64,000 nucleotides of DNA from Kribbella qitaiheensis (lineage in GTDB: Bacteria; Actinomycetota; Actinomycetes; Propionibacteriales; Kribbellaceae): positions 2,728,001-2,792,000 of the forward strand of contig NZ_CP043661.1 of the NCBI RefSeq assembly GCF_014217565.1. The letters run 5' to 3'. The notes under the pieces are model-generated. The model was not told the origin of the DNA. It saw nothing but the letters and a program-made list of their open reading frames with translations, and made no database searches. A program made the position numbers and the translations under genes. Shown here one piece after another: positions 8,001-15,391 of the stretch. Positions within the stretch are counted from its first letter, which is position 1. Each line of letters starts with the position of its first letter.

Positions 8001-10023
8001 GACCACCAAGACCGCAGTTGCCGGTCTATCGGGTTCGACTCCGAACACGGAGAAGATCACGACGTACGACGGCGCCACCGGTCAACCGACAACTGTGACC
8101 GCCAAGGCCGCCGACAACACCACCACCGCAGTCACTACCGGCTACGACAGCTGGGGCCGTCAGATCAGCTACCAGCCACAAGGCGACCCGGCAACCACCA
8201 CTGTCTATGACGCGAGTGGTCAGGTGGCCACGGTGACCGATTCCAACGGGTCGACCCGCTACACCTACGACGGTGTTGACGCCGCTGGCAAGACCGAGCA
8301 CCGCGGTATGGCCACGAAGGTCGAGGTCACCACCGCCGGGTCGACCTGGACCTCCACAGGCGCCTACGACGCTGATGGCTCCATGACGGTGCAGAAACTC
8401 CCAGGTGGAATCACCCAGTACAACGAGATGGACAGCGCCGGCGAACCGACCGGCCTTCGCTACACCGGTCAGGTCACCAGCACCAACGACGACGGCTCCA
8501 TCACCACCGACCCGGACGGTCCGTGGTTGTCATGGTCGGTCGACAACGACGTCACCGGACGCGTTGTGCACGAATGGACCCCCGACGGCAACGCCTTCAA
8601 CGGCTCCGCCGGTGATGCTCCTGGTGACGCGATCGGCTACGACCGCGGCTATTCGTACGACAGCCTCGGCCGCCTGACCAAGGTCCAGGACCGCACCGCC
8701 GCAACCACCGGCGTCGACGTCACCGACCCCACTGAGATCCCAGGCTGCATCACCCGCTCGTACGGTCTCGACCGCAACGACAACCGCACCATCAAGTCCA
8801 CCGCTCCCGCGGCTGCGGACGGTTCTTGCACTACCACCGGGACCACCACAACGACCCGGGCCTTCGACACCGCCGACCGCCCGGTCACGGGCGCGAACGG
8901 CAGCGGTGCTTACGCCTACGACGTCCTTGGCCGCACTACGACGCTGCCGGCCTCAGACGCTCCCAAGCCGGCCGACGGCAACATCACCTTGGGCTACTAC
9001 GACAACGATCTACCCCGCTCGATCGCCCAGGCCGGCACCACCACAACCCTCACCCTCGACGCACTCGACCGGCGCTCGGTGGAAACCGCTACCTCCAGCA
9101 CTGGCTCGACCGACACCATCCGCCACTACACCGACACCTCAGACAACCCAACCTGGGTCACCGAAGGGACCACGACCCAGCGCTATGTCGAACTGATCGG
9201 CGGCGACCTCTCCTTGACGGTCGATCAAACCGGCAAGGCCAGTCTCCCAATCGCCAACACCCACGGCGACACCGTCACCACCATCGATCTGACTGCCTCA
9301 CAACCGGCCACCTCGATAGGAGCCTGGAGCAACTACGACGAATACGGCCAGACCGCCGGCCAAGCCAGTACCGGCCCCATCGATTACGGTTGGCTCGGCG
9401 AAAAGCAGCGCGCGACCTCGACAACCGGCCTGCTCCTGATGGGTGTCCGTCTCTACAACCCCGCTACCGGACTTTTCACCTCCACGGATCCGGTGGCAGG
9501 CGGAAACGCGAACGCGTACACCTATCCGTCCGATCCGATCAACAGCACGGATCTGACCGGTGAATGGAAATGTGGCTGGTGTAATCGAGCTGCGAAGATC
9601 GCGTCGGTCGTCAGCAACGCCTTTGGCTATGTCCCCTTCTGTTCGTTCTGCGCCGCGGTTTCTGTGGCGACCGGTCTGCTCTCGGTAGGGTTCTACGTAG
9701 GCGCCAAGAACTGGAAAGCCGCCGGCAAGCAGTTGGCGCAGACAGCCGTGAATGCTGCCCTCGGTGGGGGAAAGTTCGTCAAGGTGATGCGAGGCAAGCA
9801 TCTACGGGTTGGCAAGGTCCGAGCGAGATACCGCAGCTTCCGCAGGTTCCATCGAGGCGGCGGCCTGATGGGCGCGTTCAGGCGCACCGCCACCCGCCAC
9901 GGGCGTAGCCGGGCGTACGGTATGTATTGGGAAGGGAAGGTCCATTTCGCCCATAATTCCGCATCGGCAGTGAGTGATTACCGGAGTGTCAGGAGGTACG
10001 GCCGTAGCAAACACTGGTGGTGA
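4774..10023 (+). CDS. RHS-repeat-associated core protein with variable C-terminal domain (main part)
   Basis: The frame is open from 4705 and makes sense from about 4774; the first usable in-frame start after the break is GTG 5149. It carries many YD repeats (YAYDANGRVVRI, YTYDTNARLIKV, YSYDSLGRLTKV, YAYDVLGRTTTL), which build the beta-cage of RHS polymorphic toxins. The RHS core follows near 9440-9555, with GVRLYNPATGLFTSTDPV and the final NSTDLTGEW. The last 154 residues (about 9562-10023) form the variable tip: CGWC and CSFC pairs, a hydrophobic stretch and a very basic Arg/His-rich end finishing SKHWW. I do not recognise this domain; a toxin is expected from family knowledge. The gene end overlaps the next gene by 50 bp. 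Confidence 0.8.
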   Translation, partial: PPSAPATVEPSEAVAYAAPGDTTSWLYSASLTPWVRTKATDPDGNTVKYIFEFYTGTGSTLKVWGTCTTHVYASGTLAGCRPATDLPDNTLLYIRAKANDGRVDGPWVGYNQRLRTGAGVPSLPTVSCPAPYNSNDSWQDNPPTADVTCTVSATGVGYNAPGYLRLIVDGERPAASPPGGAEGQIKITPSTDPAVAKWDVTFNKDTPGLHTIVVQAQTPAGTLSSNATYKFGWGGTALTSPAANPRTTTTSTIRVTAAGPPKGLASSVTAKVKWRVSGYGGNEDLVGWNEDPAALTVTDSGAGGVSVNTVWDTTNAKIDAFLDSDTDTAGIQPTTLNDRVPVLLDVQVCFKYGTTEQCTWSQTPNTTIQRVPHAFGNGFPTAAAGPGQVAMWTGEFNTGSTDVSVPGYTGDLTISRSHSTYSVPTNDIDGVFGAGWVAQFDGAEAGAGGMRVIDSTKIDGTIALVDGDGTSLVFTSPTHKRRMTDTFDPGTWIPADEDTELDGSKLTINGSGISTALSYIEDDGTITTWNPSELPVPAKPTVFRPITIGEPGVATKTTYAYDANGRVVRILAPTGPGVTCGAFNPVQPLSGMNPGCRGLRFKYTTIGSSQVRLSEAWLDIYNPDKTGGAAIDSIQVAAYTYDTNARLIKVTDPRSNQFTEYAYNSADHLTSVKPAGQTPYQLNYVTVDQREKLDTVKRDRPAGDPAGGTATLAKFVYDVPLSGAGLPDLTAGSVTRWNQKANPTNGFAVFGSDHPLPGAPGADDWQYADLQYTDAAGYTVNTAKYGAGDWQYTSADYNAIGNVTRELDERALRTVIDNAVSAGASADQLATVNNYNADVKNAAGDTVVTPAGTLVTDSYGPSRYATVKDGSTKWVRTHTHTEYDELAPNSGINPTTALPYRLATTITTGAFDPGTGTEEPITRTLTDYDPVVAGEPSGWALGQPSRSTTDANPAGPRNDLTGDVVSVTRYDGEGRVVDSRQPSSNGADAGTTKTVYYTAAANSAAPECGLKPQWGGLSCKTYPAAAPSTGSTPTPTLPTTTTSNFSYLLAPKTITETSGAATRTTTTSYGPDGRTLTTKTAVAGLSGSTPNTEKITTYDGATGQPTTVTAKAADNTTTAVTTGYDSWGRQISYQPQGDPATTTVYDASGQVATVTDSNGSTRYTYDGVDAAGKTEHRGMATKVEVTTAGSTWTSTGAYDADGSMTVQKLPGGITQYNEMDSAGEPTGLRYTGQVTSTNDDGSITTDPDGPWLSWSVDNDVTGRVVHEWTPDGNAFNGSAGDAPGDAIGYDRGYSYDSLGRLTKVQDRTAATTGVDVTDPTEIPGCITRSYGLDRNDNRTIKSTAPAAADGSCTTTGTTTTTRAFDTADRPVTGANGSGAYAYDVLGRTTTLPASDAPKPADGNITLGYYDNDLPRSIAQAGTTTTLTLDALDRRSVETATSSTGSTDTIRHYTDTSDNPTWVTEGTTTQRYVELIGGDLSLTVDQTGKASLPIANTHGDTVTTIDLTASQPATSIGAWSNYDEYGQTAGQASTGPIDYGWLGEKQRATSTTGLLLMGVRLYNPATGLFTSTDPVAGGNANAYTYPSDPINSTDLTGEWKCGWCNRAAKIASVVSNAFGYVPFCSFCAAVSVATGLLSVGFYVGAKNWKAAGKQLAQTAVNAALGGGKFVKVMRGKHLRVGKVRARYRSFRRFHRGGGLMGAFRRTATRHGRSRAYGMYWEGKVHFAHNSASAVSDYRSVRRYGRSKHWW

Positions 10024-10429
10024 GAGCGCCAACTTCTTCTTTCGCACACCGGAGTTGGCCACCTGGGTCATGTTGGCTTTGCTAGCTGTGGTTTGCCTGC
10101 TGACTTGGCTGGACCCCTTGGTACGAAAGGATCGCACCACCGCCGCGATCGGAGTGGTCGGCTGGATCGCGGCGGCGGTGTTCTCGACCTGGCGTGCAGT
10201 ATTCGTTGACAATCCAATGGCGATCGTCGCCTGGGGTGCGGCAGGCATCTACCTGCTGGCGATTGTCACGACGCTAGGCCGGCCGATCCTGATCCTCTCG
10301 GACCTGCTGGAAGAGAAGGAGGAAACGGATGGGACCACGTTGCCCGCGAATCTCTGGCGCCGATCCAAGTTTGCGCAGGTCGTGCTGCTCCTGGTCATCG
10401 CCGGGGGCATCACGGCGGTCATGATCTGA
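9974..10429 (+). CDS. Four-helix membrane protein, candidate immunity protein to the RHS C-terminal domain
   Basis: About 151 residues from GTG 9974; GTG 9986 is an alternative. Four membrane segments are visible: WVMLALLAVVCLLTWL, IGVVGWIAAAVFSTW, AIVAWGAAGIYLLAIV and VVLLLVIAGGITAVMI, with an acidic loop between the third and fourth (LLEEKEETDG). The start lies 50 bp inside the RHS gene, so the two are transcribed and probably translated together. In polymorphic toxin loci the gene directly after the RHS tip usually encodes the cognate immunity protein. A membrane immunity protein would suit a toxin that acts at or across the membrane. No homologue is recognised; the role is inferred from position. 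Confidence 0.65.
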   Translation: MITGVSGGTAVANTGGESANFFFRTPELATWVMLALLAVVCLLTWLDPLVRKDRTTAAIGVVGWIAAAVFSTWRAVFVDNPMAIVAWGAAGIYLLAIVTTLGRPILILSDLLEEKEETDGTTLPANLWRRSKFAQVVLLLVIAGGITAVMI

Positions 10430-10446
10430 TCTTCTTCCGTCATGAA

Positions 10447-10479
10447 CGAGGACGCCGGTGCAACTTGCCGGCGTCCTCG
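10447..10479 (+). terminator. Hairpin terminator after the RHS/immunity pair
   Basis: Perfect 12-bp stem CGAGGACGCCGG / CCGGCGTCCTCG with a 9-base loop, starting 18 bp after the stop at 10429. There is no long T-run, as is common in high-GC actinobacteria. Confidence 0.65.
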
Positions 10480-10574
10480 CGCCAGTCGGCGGTCGGGATC
10501 GCCGGACGATCTGGCATGGGCGGTACCTGCGGAGCCGACGGGAGTGAGCCTGTGTGCCGAGTTCGGGAGAAGAG

Positions 10575-10973
10575 ATGAGCGCTGAGGGCAAGCTTGTGCG
10601 GGATCGGATTCCCGAGATTATTAGGGCGAACGGGGAGGAGCCGGTTGTCTATCGGGCTGATGCTGAGGAGTACCGGCGGAGGTTGCGGGAGAAGCTCGGT
10701 GAAGAGGTGGGCGAGTTTCTTGCGGCCGGTGGGGAGCAGGCTGTTGAGGAGCTTGCGGATGTGTTGGAGGTCGTGTTCGCGCTCGCTGCTGACCTGGGGG
10801 TTGACCGGGAGCAGTTGGAAAGAGTGCGGGCTGAGAAGGCGCGTGAGCGAGGTGCCTTCGATCAGAGGATTGTCTGGACTGGGATCCGTTGGGGTGACGG
10901 CAAGCCTCCGGAGACGGCGCTTCTCCAGCGCGAACTGATTCCTGGCAAGGCGGGGAGCGCGTTAGCCAGGTGA
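10575..10973 (+). CDS. MazG-like nucleotide pyrophosphohydrolase family protein
   Basis: Starts at ATG 10575 behind GGGAGAAG; about 132 residues. The opening KLVRDRIPEII and the helices EKLGEEVGEFL and EELADVLEVVFALA are the hallmark of the small all-alpha phosphoribosyl-ATP pyrophosphohydrolase/MazG-like fold. The acidic metal-binding positions are EExxE followed by E..D. These house-cleaning enzymes hydrolyse NTPs or related nucleotides to the monophosphate and PPi; the substrate here is unknown. It is separated from the RHS module by a terminator and followed after about 160 bp by a DinB gene. Confidence 0.75.
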   Translation: MSAEGKLVRDRIPEIIRANGEEPVVYRADAEEYRRRLREKLGEEVGEFLAAGGEQAVEELADVLEVVFALAADLGVDREQLERVRAEKARERGAFDQRIVWTGIRWGDGKPPETALLQRELIPGKAGSALAR

Positions 10974-11132
10974 GATGCACAGCGCGCAGGCCAAGCGACG
11001 AGGCTCGCACGACGACTTAGCCGCGACGTTGGAGCGGCGTGCTGGGGTGGGTGGGTCGAGCGGACGACGGAGGAGGCGCGAAGCGGGCTTGTCTGCGGGG
11101 TGGGCGGCCGACGTAGAAGGCTCGAGGCGGGG

Positions 11133-11609
11133 ATGTCCGTGGAGTGGGGCAGAGTCCGGGGTATGGATGTGGATCGGGTGTTGGTGGGGTTTCTTCGGGC
11201 GCAGCGGGAGCGGGTGCTGGAGGTTGTGGACGGGTTGGATGGGGAGCAGTTGCGGATGGCGGTGTTGCCGTCGGGGTGGACGGTGTTGGGGATGATCGAG
11301 CATCTCGGGGATGCGGAGCGGCATTGGTTTCAGGAGGTGGCGCTTGGTGAGACGCCGCCGCATGAGCCGGTCGAGGACGCCTTCGCGTACTACGAGGAGC
11401 AGGTTGCGCGGGCGAACGTAGTACTGGAGTCCACTCCGTTGTCCACGGCACCTAAGGGGCAGCACAGCCCGGAGACTGTGGACCAGGTGCCTGATCTGCG
11501 GTTTATCGTGTTGCACATGGTTGAGGAGACGGCTCGGCATCTGGGGCATCTCGATGCGGCTCGTGAGTTGATCGACGGCCGGGTCGGGCTTGGGCAGGAC
11601 GCGCTGTGA
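11133..11609 (+). CDS. DinB family protein
   Basis: The ATG at 11133 follows GAGGCGGG; a second possible start is ATG 11163 (MDVDRVLVGFLRAQRE). The sequence GWTVLGMIEHLGDAERHWFQ and the end VLHMVEETARHLGHLDAARE give the two conserved metal-ligand histidine regions of DUF664/DinB four-helix bundles. Such proteins are often thiol-dependent transferases or hydrolases; the partner here is unknown. Its stop overlaps the next start by four bases, so the two genes are translationally coupled. Confidence 0.8.
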   Translation: MSVEWGRVRGMDVDRVLVGFLRAQRERVLEVVDGLDGEQLRMAVLPSGWTVLGMIEHLGDAERHWFQEVALGETPPHEPVEDAFAYYEEQVARANVVLESTPLSTAPKGQHSPETVDQVPDLRFIVLHMVEETARHLGHLDAARELIDGRVGLGQDAL

Positions 11610-12247
11610 GTTATGACCTGGCGGTGTGGGAAGGCGACGTGCCGCAGGACGACAAGGCTGCGGCTCAGGAATTCGAGCAGCTGTACGAGCGGTACTTCGT
11701 GGAGTCGCCGCGGCGGGCGCATGGGGCGATCCGGGCGTATGTCGAGGAGCTCACCGACACCTGGCCGGAGGATGACAAGAGTCCCTGGGTGACGCCGCCG
11801 ATGGAGACCGCTTCGGGGCCGATCGTATATTTCTCCGTGATCGCCAGCCGCGCCGACGAGGTATGCGAAGGTGTCGCGCAGATCGCCGCGGACCATGGGC
11901 TGGTCTGCTTCGACGCCAATCGGAGCACTCTGCGCGGGACACAGAAGGGCCTGTCGATCACCACGCGGAGCGGCCGGGTCGGGATGCCCGCATTGTGGTT
12001 CGCGTTCGTGCTCAACGAGCTTCGTCAGCCCGACAGCTTCATCACCGTCGGGCAGCCCCGCTCCTACGCGCGAGCCGCTAACGAGCAAGGCACCCTGGTG
12101 CTTGAGTATCGCGAAGCCGGGAAGCACTTCCAGGTGAGGGAGGTCCCGCTGGATCGGATCGCCGATGCCTTGTCGCAGTGGGCGGCCGGGCAACGCCAGT
12201 TCATCGCCCGCCACAGCTGGCGACGCCTACAGCCCGAGGACCTCTGA
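11606..12247 (+). CDS. Conserved hypothetical protein (SYDLAVWEG family)
   Basis: Starts at GTG 11606 inside the GTGA overlap with the DinB gene; 213 residues, no signal peptide or membrane helix. The opening MSYDLAVWEGD and the hydrophobic GPIVYFSVIASRADEV are shared by a family of actinobacterial proteins of unknown function that I recognise only by appearance. The middle GLVCFDANRSTL resembles the carboxy half of small SMI1-like or immunity-like folds, but this is weak. It is followed one base later by a GNAT gene, so 11133-13022 is probably one operon. Confidence 0.6.
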   Translation: MSYDLAVWEGDVPQDDKAAAQEFEQLYERYFVESPRRAHGAIRAYVEELTDTWPEDDKSPWVTPPMETASGPIVYFSVIASRADEVCEGVAQIAADHGLVCFDANRSTLRGTQKGLSITTRSGRVGMPALWFAFVLNELRQPDSFITVGQPRSYARAANEQGTLVLEYREAGKHFQVREVPLDRIADALSQWAAGQRQFIARHSWRRLQPEDL

Positions 12248-12248
12248 C

Positions 12249-13022
12249 ATGCGTGAGCGAGCGCTCAAGGCGGCCGACGACTGGGTCTGGATCCCGCCGG
12301 ACGCGGAGGACTACATCGAGGCGGACTACCGCCTGACTGTGTATCCCGACCGCACCAGCGTTCAGTGGTCCACGACCGAACGCCCGTTGGACGAGGTCAT
12401 CGCGGAGGTGCGCGAGCGCGCCCGTGGCACCAATCCCGTACTGCGCTGGTGGGTGAAGGGGCACACCAAACCGGACAACACCGCCGCCATCCTGCTGGAC
12501 CACGGTTTCGAGCTGGTCGAGACGGTCGAGGTGCTCGCGCGCCAACTCAGCACCGCCGACGACCTCAGATCCACCCTGAACCCGCCGAGCGAGATCGAAG
12601 TACGCCCAGCAAATACGCCGGACCTCATCTACTTGGCCGGGCAGATCGACGCCGAGGTGTTCGACTGGCCGGCCCCGACGCCGCTGCAGCTCCAGCAGGA
12701 GAGCGACTCAGCGGCCAAGGCCATGGGTTCCCCCGAGACGGGCCGCTACCTCGCCTACGTCCACAACCAGCCGATCGGCACGGCCGGTTTCACCATCACC
12801 GACGGCGTACTGCGCCTCTGGGGCGGAGGCGTCCTCGCCAAGGCGCGCGGCCGCGGCGCCTACCGGGCCCTACTGGCGGCCCGCTGTGCGCAGGGCGTTG
12901 CCAAAGGCGCAACGCTCGCCCTCGTCAAAGGCCGGATCGCCACCTCCGCACCCATCCTCAGAAGGGCCGGCTTCACCTCGTACGGCACCGAGCAGTGCTA
13001 TCAGGGGGCGCTGCCGACCTGA
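12249..13022 (+). CDS. GNAT family N-acetyltransferase
   Basis: Starts at ATG 12249, one base after the preceding stop; 257 residues. The C-terminal half holds the GNAT fold: YLAYVHNQPIGTAGFTITDG, then the acetyl-CoA loop region GGGVLAKARGRGAYRALLAA and the last strand ILRRAGFTSYGTEQCYQG. The N-terminal 100 residues form a separate domain (LRWWVKGHTKPDNTAAILLD) that looks like a degenerate first GNAT domain, so it may be a tandem GNAT. The acceptor substrate is unknown. Confidence 0.75.
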   Translation: MRERALKAADDWVWIPPDAEDYIEADYRLTVYPDRTSVQWSTTERPLDEVIAEVRERARGTNPVLRWWVKGHTKPDNTAAILLDHGFELVETVEVLARQLSTADDLRSTLNPPSEIEVRPANTPDLIYLAGQIDAEVFDWPAPTPLQLQQESDSAAKAMGSPETGRYLAYVHNQPIGTAGFTITDGVLRLWGGGVLAKARGRGAYRALLAARCAQGVAKGATLALVKGRIATSAPILRRAGFTSYGTEQCYQGALPT

Positions 13023-13128
13023 CTTCCCGCGAGGACAGGAATTTTCTCCCGATCCATCCAGGATTCGCTCCCCTGGCCAAAAGGGCTGCCCCGGGTGCAG
13101 CATCGGGTGAAGGGACGGGGTGGTCGGG

Positions 13129-14037
13129 ATGTTGTTGGTTGTCGGTGGCACCGGTGATTTGGGTGGGCGGGTTGTGCGGCTGTTGCGCGACCAGGGGAAC
13201 GAAGTCCGCTGCCTGGTCCGGGAGGGTTCGGACGACTCCGAGCTCCGGCGACTCGGCGTGCAGGTGACGAGCGGCGACCTCACCGAGCCCGGGAGTCTGG
13301 CTGCTGCCTGCCAGGGGATAGCCACGATCGTGGCAACCGCGACGGTCATTGCCAGACGCCTGGCCGGGGCGAAGAAGCCGTCGATCAAGGAGGCCGATGA
13401 GGTCGGGATGGCGTCCCTCGTCGATGCCGCCGAGGCGGCCGGCGTACGGCGGTTCGTCTACATCTCCTTCCCCGGTGTCGAGGATGCCTCCGGCTCACCG
13501 TTGGAACTCGCCAAGCTGGCGATCGAGAAACGCCTGGAAAGGTCGACCCTGCAACGAGTTGTCGTTCGAGCGGACGCCTTCCAGGAGATTCACCTGGCCC
13601 CGCTCGGCCGGTTCGACCTGGCCGCCGGCAAGGTCGCGGTGATCGGCAAGGGGAATTCGAGGCGCCGGTGGATCAGCACGGCCGACGTCGCCGCGCTGCT
13701 GGCGGCGGTCGCGGTCGAACCAGACCCACCCACCCTGATCGAGGTCGGTGGTCCCGAGGCGATCAGCCGGAACGAGGCCGTAGCCATCGCGGAAGCTCTC
13801 ATCGGCCGCCCGTTGAAGGTTCAGCACATGCCCAGGCTCGTCGCCCGGCTCGCAGTCCGGCTGCTCAGCAGGTCGAACGACGGACTCGCCTCGGTCTTCG
13901 GCACGGGTCTGCTGCAGGATGTGCGAGCGGCCGACTGGGACGACGAGCCACTCCGCCGGCGCGGCATCGAGCCCCGGTCCGCCACCACCTACCTCCGCGA
14001 ACAAGTCCGCCTACTGGCTGACACCCAGAAGCACTAG
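13129..14037 (+). CDS. NmrA-like NAD(P)-binding protein
   Basis: ATG 13129 is preferred over GTG 13120 because GGGACGGGG lies about 10 bases before it. 302 residues. The N-terminal Rossmann motif is MLLVVGGTGDLGGRVVRLL, followed by the NmrA-type RCLVREGSD. The central RRFVYISFPGVED lacks the classical YxxxK, as expected for atypical SDR/NmrA proteins that sense or use NAD(P). Its C-terminal RRWISTADVAALLAAV is also typical. It is convergent with, and overlaps by four bases, the next gene on the minus strand. Confidence 0.75.
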   Translation: MLLVVGGTGDLGGRVVRLLRDQGNEVRCLVREGSDDSELRRLGVQVTSGDLTEPGSLAAACQGIATIVATATVIARRLAGAKKPSIKEADEVGMASLVDAAEAAGVRRFVYISFPGVEDASGSPLELAKLAIEKRLERSTLQRVVVRADAFQEIHLAPLGRFDLAAGKVAVIGKGNSRRRWISTADVAALLAAVAVEPDPPTLIEVGGPEAISRNEAVAIAEALIGRPLKVQHMPRLVARLAVRLLSRSNDGLASVFGTGLLQDVRAADWDDEPLRRRGIEPRSATTYLREQVRLLADTQKH

Positions 14038-14564
14038 GCGAGGCGCAGGGTGATGAACGGAATGGTGTCCCCCGGCAACACATAACGCTCGACCTCGACA
14101 AACCCGTGGGCCAACGCGAAAGCCAGTCCCTCCACATTGGAAGCCAGGATGATCGTCTCGACAGCGGAGGCGCCGAGGTCCCGCGCGCGAGCCAACCCGC
14201 GCCGGTAGAGCGCCTCGCCGAACCCCTGCCGCCGGTACGCCGGAAGAATTCGCGCGATCACCGTAGCCGCAGAGCCATCAGAAGACGGCGGCCGGACGGT
14301 CGAGCAGCCAGCCAGTACGTCGCCGTCGTACGCGACCTCCAGCACGTTCCGTCCCACCCGCTCCCGGACATCGTCCAACGACAACGGATCGGTCGGAATG
14401 ATCTCGTTGTGCACCAACTGCCAGTCGAGCATCAGCGCCTCGCTGTCCACCCGCTCGATCCGCAAGCGAGGCACAGGAACCGACCCGAAGTCCGCCAGCA
14501 CCTCATCAATCACGTACTGCGCGTTCGCGGCGATCCCCTTGTTCGTATCGCGGTAGTACGGCAA
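14034..14564 (-). CDS. GNAT acetyltransferase fused in frame to the lost tail of the neighbouring kinase
   Basis: The GNAT core is clear: RNVLEVAYDGDVLAGCSTV, the acetyl-CoA motif ARILPAYRRQGFGEALYRRG and the final GLAFALAHGFVEVERYVLPG. The first 30 or so residues after 14564 (PYYRDTNKGIAANAQYVIDE) are not GNAT. They match the usual C-terminal tail of the APH-type kinase encoded just upstream, and they are in the same frame after its TAG stop. The working start is therefore uncertain: TTG 14564 abuts the stop, and a GTG near 14480 (PRLRIERVDSEALM) would give a pure GNAT protein. Confidence 0.65.
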   Translation of the reverse strand: MPYYRDTNKGIAANAQYVIDEVLADFGSVPVPRLRIERVDSEALMLDWQLVHNEIIPTDPLSLDDVRERVGRNVLEVAYDGDVLAGCSTVRPPSSDGSAATVIARILPAYRRQGFGEALYRRGLARARDLGASAVETIILASNVEGLAFALAHGFVEVERYVLPGDTIPFITLRLA

Positions 14565-15347
14565 CTAGATCAACGCCATCGACAACGCCCGCCCCCGGCC
14601 GCGATTCCAGGCGTCATCATCAACCTCCAAGGCCTCCCGAAAGGCGTCCCGCGCCGACCCCGACAGCAGATTCCACGCCGGAATCAGATCGCAGGCCGGA
14701 TCCCCCGTCCCAGCAGTAGCGAAATCCAGTACTGCGGTAAGCCGTCCGTCGGCCACCAGCAAGTTCGACGGCATCAGATCCCCATGCACCCAGCCGTCGG
14801 AAAACGCAGGAGCAGCCGCCAACGCGGACTCCCAGGCAGCCGTCGCCACAGAGGTGTCGATCCAGCCCTCCAACTTCCCCAACGCGTCACGGGTCTCAAA
14901 GTCCTGCTCCACCAACGGCCCACCGCGATGAGCCAACGGCCCGCCCGTGAAGTCGATCCGCCGGAACGCCCGCACGAACGAAGCCAGCTCCCGCGCCAGC
15001 ACCTCATCGCCACGGGCAGGCACGGTCCCCGGAATCCAGCGCTGCACGGACCAGATCCACGGATAGCCCTCCCCCGGCTCCCCGCGCCCCACCGGCGCCG
15101 GAATCTCCACCGGCAGCACCTCCGCAAACCGCGGCAACCACTCCCACTCGGTCGCGATATCGCAGACGCCGCCCTTGATCCGAGGCAGCCTGACCGTCAG
15201 CGAGTCCCCCAACCGGAACATCGCGTTCACGGTGCCGCTCGACGGAATCTCGCTCACCGGCAGCCCGGCCCACTGGGGAAACTGGGCCGCGACCAACCGC
15301 AGTACGAGCGCTTCGTCGATCTCGGCCTCGTCGGCATGCATCTTCAC
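14565..15347 (-). CDS. Aminoglycoside phosphotransferase (APH) family kinase, ended early by TAG
   Basis: 260 residues. The kinase-like fold shows the N-terminal TVNAMFRLGDSLTVRLPR, the catalytic loop GWVHGDLMPSNLL (Brenner motif HGDxxxxN) and the metal-binding LDFATAGTGDPACDL. APH-family proteins phosphorylate small molecules such as aminoglycosides, homoserine or choline; this subgroup (MKMHADEAEIDEALV start) is common in actinobacteria with unknown substrate. The protein stops after GRGRALSMALI, whereas relatives continue with a PYYRDTN... tail. That tail is still encoded in the same frame just after the TAG, so the stop looks like a nonsense change. Confidence 0.8.
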   Translation of the reverse strand: MKMHADEAEIDEALVLRLVAAQFPQWAGLPVSEIPSSGTVNAMFRLGDSLTVRLPRIKGGVCDIATEWEWLPRFAEVLPVEIPAPVGRGEPGEGYPWIWSVQRWIPGTVPARGDEVLARELASFVRAFRRIDFTGGPLAHRGGPLVEQDFETRDALGKLEGWIDTSVATAAWESALAAAPAFSDGWVHGDLMPSNLLVADGRLTAVLDFATAGTGDPACDLIPAWNLLSGSARDAFREALEVDDDAWNRGRGRALSMALI

Positions 15348-15391
15348 GCCACCATCCCACCGTCTGCCAACGCCCGCTGTCGAACCGATAT

